A DNA stretch of 64,000 nt from Aquatica leii (taxonomy: Eukaryota > Arthropoda > Insecta > Coleoptera > Lampyridae), in NCBI GenBank assembly GCA_035610365.1, contig CM069439.1:5952001-6016000 (forward strand). The letters are read 5' to 3'. Every line of letters starts with the position of its first letter. The first letter of the stretch is position 1. Shown here one piece after another: positions 10,903 to 19,900 of the stretch. The translations under genes and the position numbers were made by a program. The notes under the pieces are model-generated. The model searched no databases, had not been told where the DNA came from, and saw nothing but the letters and a program-made list of their open reading frames with translations.

Positions 10903-12712
10903 TTACGTTTGACTCTGGTCTCTTCTAGCGAATACAATGAGTTCGTTAACGTCGGACACTAGTCTAAGGATCGACACGGGGGAATCGGGAAACGCGTTCA
11001 CTCTGGTTCTTAGAGTACTCCGGTCATCATCGAACTCCCAACAAGCGAGAATCCTATGTGACGGAGTATCAGGAACACTACACGACAAGCATCGGTCGTC
11101 AATGCGTTTCAGATAGCAACGGAACCCGCCGTGCGATGTGAGAATTTGGACGGCCGCTCGTCCCGGATTGTGGAACATGTTGATCCAGTTTAGGATTTTG
11201 GGTATCATGGAATAGACGTTACGTCCCTTATGGGATGCATCCCACAGCCGCTGCCATTCATCCAAGATCAAAGTCTTGAGATGACGCTTGACTGCTGCTG
11301 CAATAGGAGATGTAGAGGGGGATATTTTGCCACGACGCATAAGGAATCGATAGGAACTGTACGATATGCCCCGAGCATCGTACGAAGGAATAAGGACTGT
11401 AGTGGTGCCAGTTTCCTGATAATATGGGTATGTTTTAGTCTATGGTACCAAATGTCTAAGCCATATGTGAGCATGGGGATGACTGCACTATTGAAAATGA
11501 TTTCCTATGTAGGTTCCATTTACAACGAGAATACTTGTAAAACAAGTTCAAGACACTCTTACACTAGTTAACCACATAGGAACAGTGTTTGACGAAGCTC
11601 AGTTTGTGATCAAGCAAAAGTCCGAGGTATTTGAATTCAAAAACATTTCGGACTGGAATATCGTTTAGACGAACTGTAGGATCTCTTGACAACAAAAGCT
11701 TCAGTTATTGAATGGCCACCATACGTTACTGAACGCTCCGGAAATGTCTATAAAAATGCAGAGCCTATACTTAGAGACGTTCGTCTGTACTTTTGTCATT
11801 AATTGTCTATCGTCGATTTTCCAGGAACAAAGCCGTATTGACTAGGATGGAATAGTCGTTGTGGAGGGATACCGTCATGAAATTTCTTCAACAATACACG
11901 TTCGAAAAGAGTACGAATGAGGGCTGGCGAGATCCCTCTTACCAGGCTTGAGAATCGTGATTAGCCTACCAGTTTTCCAACTGCTTGGAAAATACCCGCA
12001 TTGAACACAAGAATTAAATAACTCAATAAACGCACAAGAGAGGGAATCCTGTACGACTGTTCTTATAACGTTACAATGTACTCCGTCCGTTCCGGGAGCT
12101 TCATTCTTGGGAATTCTGCTAGCCACCGATGCTATGTCCTCTTTGTAACTACCCAGTCTGGTCGGGATTCAATATTTGCAAAAGATCGGGATGTAATTCG
12201 GTCTTGGTAAGGATCGTCGTTCGTCGGATTGTCGTCTGGGAAAAGGGAACTAACAATTGACTTAATTGTGTCTGTCACCGTCACGGACGTTAAAGCATGG
12301 TTGGATAGCCAGGAACTTTTGTGAGGAAATTCTATAAACTAATCGCTACCACACTTTTCTCAACAAACCCTTGCCATGAGCTAAATTTTGCATTCTTCAC
12401 TGCCAGTTTGTACCGGTGAAGCGCGGCCTTATACGAATTCGCGCTATTGAAAACAATAGCCGAGAAATACCGCATAGAAGTGGATGCGGTGATCCTGTTA
12501 AAGGGCAAGACCGCCCAAGCGAGCCTATACCCTGAACCAGAACGATACACATAGGGCTCTTGGGTCAGTAAAATGTCAGTGTCGTTGCCGGAGCAGAAGC
12601 CCATGGCTTCCAAGGTTGCAGCACGAGAACGCTGAAGATTCACTTGCGCTATTCTAAGAATCAGATGAGCGTCCTCACTGTCCATAATCGGTGTTAGCAA
12701 TTTTGGCGCCAA
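10903..12712 (-). pseudogene. R1-like LINE ORF2 remnant
   Basis: It starts with the endonuclease strand RIAQVNLQRSRAATLEAM and ILLTQEPYV (catalytic Glu in QEP). After about 70 codons the same frame jumps to a linker segment (YKAALHRYKLAVKNAKFSSW), so most of the endonuclease is deleted. The RT start (APGTDGVHC and TGRLITILKPGK) is present, but the palm with the catalytic motifs was not found. The C-terminal part ends with a zinc-binding Cys/His motif. It is not functional. Confidence 0.7.
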
Positions 12713-12863
12713 GCCCCTTTAGGTACGCCGGGCAGTTATTGGAAGACGCCTAGTGTTTTACCGCCTTTCCTTTATGGCCGTATCTGACACAGTTCGCACA
12801 TGCAGGGTCTCGTGCGGTGTTTGGGCAATCTTTAGTTTCGTGCTTTTCAACACAAATACCGCA

Positions 12864-13570
12864 TTAAATTTCGCTTTTACATTCACCTGATTGGTGACCT
12901 AACTTTTGGCATTTATAGCACCTTATGATGCATACTTGGTCATTAACCCTGCGTGACTTCCATGCAACGTAAACACGACGACTAGCCATGAGATACTTTC
13001 TTACCTCCGGAGTTACTTCAATTATCCAATTGCAATTGGATCGATCTCTGGACCCGAATTTGAATAGCACCTTCAGGTGTTCTCTGGCCTGTTGCGTTAT
13101 TTCATTAGTGGCGACATCGAAGTTTTGCTCAAGGATCGCCTCCTTTACCTGCTCATGGGAGAGATTGGTAGGAACCTCCGTGATAAGAGATCTTAGGAAG
13201 GATTTTGCCTTACGGTCTGATGGCTGGCTTTGTCGAAGACATCCGCTGGAATCTTGGAAAGGTCGGTCTTTTCGGACTCCAAGCGAACGGAGTTTCGTCC
13301 CATTTTCGTCACTTGCTCTAGTCTTAGACCGAGCGTGGTAGGATTAAAGATTGTCATGAGCATTGTTTTGGTCTCTTCAGATGTCTTCATGATAGACCCG
13401 GGCTTGGGAACTATCACAACTGTGGATCTTGGGACTGGAGCGACGGATTTACCAAAAAGAACCTTCACTCTGTCTGCTACTCTGCTAGACCGAGCTACTT
13501 GAGCGTAAGAAAGACCAGTTGTGACTTGCTGGATAGCTGGTGATGACAACTTGTCAGGCACCGTCTTCAA
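12864..13570 (-). pseudogene. R1-like LINE ORF1 (gag-like, CCHC)
   Basis: The first segment (13570-13193) has GLSYAQVARSSRVADRVKVL, then LMTIFNPTTLGLRLEQVTK, a phrase typical of R1 ORF1. The second (13070-12864) has VTPEVRKYLMASRRVYVAW and the knuckle CYKCQKLGHQSGEC. One frameshift separates them. A related ORF1 with the knuckle CYNCQKFDHHSNDC lies at 31159-31539 on the other strand, so the two elements belong to one family. Confidence 0.7.
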
Positions 13571-13860
13571 GGCAGTTTGTAGCCCCTAAGAGCGTCAGAA
13601 ATATCTGAATGTTGCTGCGACATTCTTTTGGCAAGAGTGGATCTACGGAAGATAGCTTGGATGCGGGACAGTACTCGATTAATTCAGTTCGTCTGGCAAC
13701 GGATTCTTTGGAGGTAGAAATCAGCTTAGACATAGTTAGGACCTCTGCTTAGAAGGATTCTTCGAGTGTGGACAGTTGGGAGTCATCGGATTCGTCGTCG
13801 GACTCGGCTTCACGACGACACTTGACACTGGCAGACTCAACCTCCATGGGTTCTTAAGAT

Positions 13861-14184
13861 TACGGCGAATACCTAGTGTCGGTGTAACCCTTTAGCCGTG
13901 CAACAGGATATTATTGCCGTATAGAACTTATAACCTGAACTTCGTTGGCCACCTTTAACCACTTGGAGGTAGGGTCTAAAGCTTTCCGTGTAGATGAATT
14001 TACACTATAGAAAATCAAAGTATACATAAGAATTAAAAATATAATAAAATCGCCTGGTCTTAATACCAGAAATCGCAGTTGCTCACAATTTAGAAAATCA
14101 GATAACTAAGCTTTAGCTAAAGGTGAAAGATTTATTCGTATACTGAAGAGAAACCAGAGCGCGAAACTCAGTATGCAAAATTCT
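13861..14184. other. Junction region between R1-like and LOA-like segments
   Basis: Probably the 5' UTR of the R1-like element and flanking DNA. No coding frame was recognised. Confidence 0.35.
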
Positions 14185-15030
14185 CAGAGTTAGTCAGCTT
14201 AAGCACTTTCATCTTAAAACTACTTGAAAAAGTAGTATATACGAGACTTCGCCTTTGCACCAAAACATAGTATGCATACTAATCCGGAAAATCTTGCGAG
14301 CTAGCAATTCACAAACTAGTAAGCAGATGCGAAAATACAATAATATCGCATTGGGTGCTTTTATATATATTGAAGGAGGATTTGACGATCTCACCATTGT
14401 CATAAACGGAAAGTTTGGGGCAACTGTAGCGAACATAATTCAGGTATGCACTAAACACCGTCAAAAAATGGTGCAAAAAAGAGGGACTATCAGTGAATCC
14501 AACCAAGACGGCAATCTTTCAGTTTACCAAACGACGAAAAACTACCTACGAATTACGGAGTCACGCTCTCGATGACAAAAGAAGCAAATATCTGGGACTC
14601 ACTCTTGATACTAGACTAACTGTCAACAATCATCTAGAAAAAGTCACAACAAAGGCCATAAGGTTTCTTAATACAACCAAACGAATATTAGAACACACTG
14701 TGGTAACAAGACACATCATCACATACGACGCGCTTGTATGAAGAGGGAGAACCTACCTGAAGAGCATAGCTTCTAAACTAAGCAAAGTACAAAGAATGGC
14801 ATACAGGCTGCGTAGGACAGGTACAAAGAGAACCACGTCCACAGCAGCCATGGAAGCACTACTTTCACTTCCACCATTTGACCTCGTTGTAATGATGGCA
14901 GCAAGAGAAGTAGCATACAGGCTGCAGATTAATGAACACACTTCAATTACCGGTGAAAACAAACCGGTCATATACAACGTGCTGCGTGAAGAAACAATCT
15001 TAACTATGAGATCCGATTTCACAATAGATT
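14185..15030 (+). pseudogene. LOA/I-like LINE copy 2, 3' segment (RT with deletion)
   Basis: Frames on the plus strand give LSTFILKLLEKVVYTRLR and SGKSCELAIHKLVSR. A degenerate motif A (FIYIEGGFD) is followed at once by DDLTIVINGK, the tail of the YADD motif. So the roughly 100 residues between motifs A and C are missing. The sequence continues with GLSVNPTKTAIFQFTKR, YLGLTLDTRL and TSTAAMEALLSLPPF. It completes the element that starts at about 9380. The fusion point is a shared GA(T/C) and probably reflects an internal deletion. Confidence 0.7.
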
Positions 15031-15298
15031 ATCACTTTACGATTATTTGTGAATGGAGTCTGTCTCTTATCATCTATCGACCACTTTGCTTCCGCATCTT
15101 TGACACCAGTTTGTCTAGAATCTTCCCTTACTCCTAATTGTATTTTGTCCTGTAGAGTTGCTCTGGGTACCACAAATTTTCTACTTGCTTTCCTAATACT
15201 TGTGTTATATAGACTTATTGCTTTTAAACCATGACTTCATTTTGGTATTAAGTGAAATCTGTAAGCAATAATTAAAAGATTCGCCAAGAAATAGTCCA

Positions 15299-15355
15299 CC
15301 ACCGGCCGACATGAAAGAATCGGCAAATTTTTGTTTGCCTATGTTCGACCGGTGC
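15299..15355. repeat. Two-part hairpin
   Basis: CACCGGCCGACAT near 15300-15312 pairs, with one bulge, with ATGTTCGACCGGTG near 15341-15354. The inner GGCAAA and TTTGCC at about 15322-15339 also pair. It could be the end of an unrecognised small transposon or a transcribed hairpin. Confidence 0.45.
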
Positions 15356-15543
15356 AAAAACTACTGGAACATACACTAATGAACGTTTCATTCTGAAATA
15401 TTCCCAAGCTAATCCCTGCATCATACTTTAAGAATAAGTAAAGACCATACTTACATTTGCTGTTCACTAAAACACTGTCTTAAACAAACTATAGCAGCGT
15501 TGATCACTTTTAGGTGATTGGCAAAAAAGATGACCAAAGTTAT

Positions 15544-15871
15544 TGTTATATAGGACTATTTTCTTATTTAATAATAATGAAGCGTTCCTGAAGTATTTGG
15601 AAACTTCGAGAAGATCATCACAAGAGATTAAATATTCCAAACCAGATAAAGTAAAAATATAAAAGATATAAGTATTTCTAGTCTAAAGTGTCAAGAATCG
15701 CTCTAAATAAATGGTGTTTAACGGGGGTGGCCAGTAAAAATAAATACCGGCTTAAGATAAACCAAAGACGACAGTGTTTATAAATATAGCGTGATACTCA
15801 TATATAAATTATTTGTAAGTTGTTTTTTTATTAGTTAGTTTAGTTAAAAATTAGTTTTAAAACTCGTAACA
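15544..15871 (+). repeat. Gypsy-like solo LTR (related to the one at 19049-19463)
   Basis: Starts TGTTATA and ends CGTAACA, the usual TG...CA ends. It shares blocks with the LTR inside the hAT element: GTTCCTGAAGTATTTG against GTTCGAGAAGATATTTG, AACTTCGAGA, and the terminal TTAGTTTTAA ... TCGTAACA. No exact target duplication was seen, so the boundaries may be slightly off. Confidence 0.5.
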
Positions 15872-16315
15872 ATAATCAATGCTTATAGAGTCCACTTTTA
15901 GAACGTTAAGCGCATTTACCCTATAAAGTTACAAGTCTCCGAAGCGCGCGTTGTCAGCTACACTAAATTAATTTGGATATGAATTCTATTTGTTTTATAA
16001 AAAAAATTATATAAAATACCATTTTAACCTTAGAGTCACTTTTTTGGATTTTAATACCAATTGCTTTTTAATTATATACCTCTTAGATACCAAAACAAAC
16101 TATCTTCTACCATGGAAGCTATGAATTGGATTGCTTTAATTTGTTTAACAACGTGGTTACCGAAATATGCGCTTTCGAGTGGTCTGGAATATTTCTAGAA
16201 CGTAAAATTCAAGTGCGAGTGACAAGTTCTGCAGCAGCAAAAAAATTAAAACGTCATAGATTCGACAAAAGCTATTTGAATTTTGGTTTTATTTTAGCAA
16301 AAGAGATCAGTGTAT

Positions 16316-16525
16316 GTACATTCAACTAAACAAAAAACGAGATACCTTAGTTCGTTCGAATGAAATAGTGGTGTAAATTAGACTTGTTAACGAATGCGAT
16401 CGGCAATCATTCGTGTCCGTTCGCTATTCAAGAAATTCAAATTAGACAAATAATAAACATTAACGATACCAGAAATTGTTTATCGCCAAAAACTACAAAA
16501 TCAATAAATTCTTATTTTTGATCGG
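16316..16525 (+). repeat. About 200-bp interspersed repeat, forward copy 1
   Basis: Blocks CAACTAAACAAAAAACG, CTTGTTAACGAATGCGATCG, CGTTCGCTATTCAAG, ATTAGACAAATAATAAACAT and AAAACTACAAAATCAATA recur in the same order at 17912-18127, inverted at 20640-20917 and in part at 6140-6285. It lies downstream of the KCMF1 coding end. Confidence 0.65.
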
Positions 16526-16924
16526 TTAAAGTCGTCAGCCAAATAAATAAACAGTAATCAGTTGTACTTGTTTTATTTCAAACACAATTGTACTGTGTGA
16601 TCTAAACCATTCTGATACTAATATACATGCTATGGAAAAGTTTTATACAAATGACACTTTTGGTAATAACAATAGTTTATAGCTTTCCTACATATTTACA
16701 ATAAATAATTTTATTTTTAAATATAATTTCTGATGTTACTGCAACTAACCTCTCATTCAATTTAATACGAATGGTTTGCGCTACTGGAATAGCCGCCTTA
16801 AGCATTATTTTTTCCACTAATGGAAGTAGCTTTGCAAATATTATCGGAAAGTTTTAAAATCAATTTCAAAATATGTTGTCAACTAAACTGAAGACATTGC
16901 ATTGAATAACATTGATTACATTTA

Positions 16925-19900
16925 CTAACATGTCAATTCAGTGTTTAAACTCGAAGAAATAGGTTCGTGTAATTGCGGCGTTTTAACTTCTTCTTTCCGG
17001 CGTATTGTCGTAGACAGAACTAATTGTTGAACAAAATGACTGCGATCAGTACGTGTATCTTCAGTTGCATTTTGTAAAGAATGTTCTTCTAATAATCCCG
17101 CTAATAAAAAATTTGACGAAAGTGTAGGAGTTGATAGAGTTGTTGAAGGTTGGGCTAAAGTCACTGCCGGTTTCAACATCAGATACGGAGTATTACTTGA
17201 ATCTGCATTCGACGTTGACTCTCTAGTTGCAGTTTGACCTTGATTTTGCCTACGTGGAAAACGCTCCAGTTGTTGCCGTGTTGCATTCACCTGTTGTCGT
17301 TCTAGCTGTAATTGCATTTGAAGTTGTTGTAGTTGAGAAGGTGTATTACTACTACTGCTGCTTGTGTTGTTAGCAGTGCGACGTACCCCCGATAACTGAG
17401 AAAGAAGCTCGGCGATTGGATCTACAGAGTCCCTTGATGATGGCGATAATGAAGATAAAGCACCAGTACTAAAAACGCTAGATAAAGAAACCATAACGTT
17501 ACAAACACTACTTTACATACAGGCATACAGGATGTACACGCAACACTATTAAAAAAAGGATTGCTCTAAAATATCATTAAGACAGAAAATATACAGTTCT
17601 CTCACAAACATTCTTAAATTAACTATACATTTAAACAGATTTGTTTGAGATGAAGTCAATACACACAGGACCATATCGCCATCAAACTACCAATAAAATA
17701 TCACAAATATGAGAGTTGGGATAGGATAGAGGAAAACGGATAGACAAAAGTCAATCCAAAATTCTACTAATAGGTATACAGAAGAATTACTAAGTATATT
17801 TCAGAATAGCGTGAAGCGTGAAGAATTTTTTTATATGGTTTCTCGAAACTTGTACCATCACTCGCTTAGAACGTTTAAATACTGTATAAAATTACATTAG
17901 GTTGTACCAAAGTACACTCAACTAAATAAAAAACGGGACACCTTGATTAGTTCGATTTAAATAGTTAGCGGTGTAAACTAAGCTTGTTAGTGAATGCGAT
18001 CGGAAATCATTCGTGGCCGTTCGCTATGCTATTCAAGAAATTCAAATTAGACAAATAATAAACATTGACAATACCAAAAGGTCAAATCGATCATCCGCAA
18101 AAACTAAAAAATCAATATCTTATTATTTTTGAATAATTATAAGTAAAGAGCGGACAGTCAAGCAAATGCCTGGAGCCTGCCTATTTTGCTTTTTTGTGTA
18201 TTTTTTGTCTTTTTTGCCTTTTTAGAGTATTATTTTATATGGCCTTTTTACATATAAATTTTGAAAAGTTTGTGTAAACAGTGTTTTAATAGGTAGATGA
18301 CAATAACGCATTATAGAATTTTACTTAAATTACGTACAATAACATAATTAACATTTTTTCTCAAAAGGTCTTACCACGAACCTATAAATAACAAGGATTT
18401 TCATGTTTTGTTAAAAAATGGTTTCCAGAAAACATTAAATACAAAAGTCGATTATAGAGAAGAATGATAGGCTTAACAGAACACTATTTACAAAACCGGA
18501 AGAATTTCAGAATGAATCATATTTTAATTCTGTCCGGTGGTATTCCTTTAATGACTAAAATATTCTTTGCTTGTTATAAATACCTGTGATTTTGTCATAC
18601 TGTGATAGTCTATTGCTGTTGTGCTGTGAGTAAGTTTTAAAAAATGCCACCTAATAAACAATCAACATTTGAACATTATTACAAGTGGAGTAAATGGGAC
18701 AATAATTTAACAACCGACGTTTGTATAATCTTAATTTAAATGCTTTATGCTATATGTATTATTTTAGATCGATGCTACTGAAAAGTACCATGCAAAACAA
18801 CACTTGGTTTACATTTAAAAAATATTAAAAAAAACTATGAAACAACCATTGTTAAAAAACGTTATAGAAGAGCAACAGAATAAACCTGGCCCATCAAAAA
18901 CAGCTTTGGCTCTAGATTTGTGCGATGCATTGGGTCGGCTCAAATTCCTCTTAAAAAACTTGATATCAATTTTCGCAATTTTCTCGAAAAATACACCGAA
19001 CAAGTTGTTCCAGATGAATCAACTTAGAGAAAAAATTATTTAGGTATATGTTACCAATCGGTAAACAGTTTAATTAAAGTATTGAAACGTTCGAGAAGAT
19101 ATTTGCAACTTCGAGAGCCTTCGCGAGGTTTTCTAGAACGTTCACCGAAGGATGTGGAGCATACAGGAACGTTTTGCCAAAATGTATAAATACTGTGTAA
19201 ACAAATCCGAGGTCAGTTATTTCCGTAATGCGAAGACGGCAGTGTTAAGAAGATTATACAAGTCGAAATAAATAAGTGATTAACGCGTGTGCGATAAAGA
19301 TGCGGAGTATGTGACTTTGATATAAACAACTTTCGGTGTTTAGATAAATAGAAGTTATCTTCGTGTAAGTAATAGTGCGATATAAATTAAAGTGTAAGTG
19401 TTTAAATGTCTACATATTTTTAGCAGTTTAAATAAATTAGTTTTAATAATAAAATTCGTTACAGTATTAATAGGTTTCAAAATGCTGGTTTACCTTTTAT
19501 AGAAAATACAGACAATAAGAAATGACATTGGGGACCATTACATTTGGACTTCGGTTGATGAAATAACCGATTGCAGAGGTCGATATACAGCAAATTTTGT
19601 AGTTGGTAAATTGTCTGAACTAGAACCAGGAAAAGCTCATTTCCTAGCATCCAAAGAAATTCTACTACTACTTTTTATAGCAACACACTTTTCCGGCATT
19701 CCTGACGAATTAAAGAAGCTAGAAAAAAGCGAAACCGCAATGACCGAATCTTTCGCTACATTCGAAAGAATAAGAGCAATTGTAAGAGCATGTCCAGGGA
19801 CTATAGGAAGAAAAATTAATCAAAAATTGGATTCCGTCAAATCAAAAAAACCCTTCCTTTGACCTATTTAAACAACTGACTAAAATTCAAAAAGAATAGG

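Larger units (their letters stand above)
10860..13860 (-). mobile_element. R1-like LINE, decayed, inserted in the LOA/I-like LINE
   Basis: On the minus strand: ORF1 with a CCHC knuckle (13570-12864), the endonuclease start (12712 onward, RIAQVNLQRSRAATLEAM), the RT start (12126-11875, SRIPKNEAPGTDGVHCNVI), the thumb region (11474-11268) and a C-terminal zinc motif (11340-10903, C-x2-C-x7-H-x4-C). This is the layout of R1-clade LINEs. Large parts of the endonuclease and RT are missing. It splits the plus-strand element whose halves are at 9380-10540 and 14185-15030. The boundaries are approximate. Confidence 0.75.
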
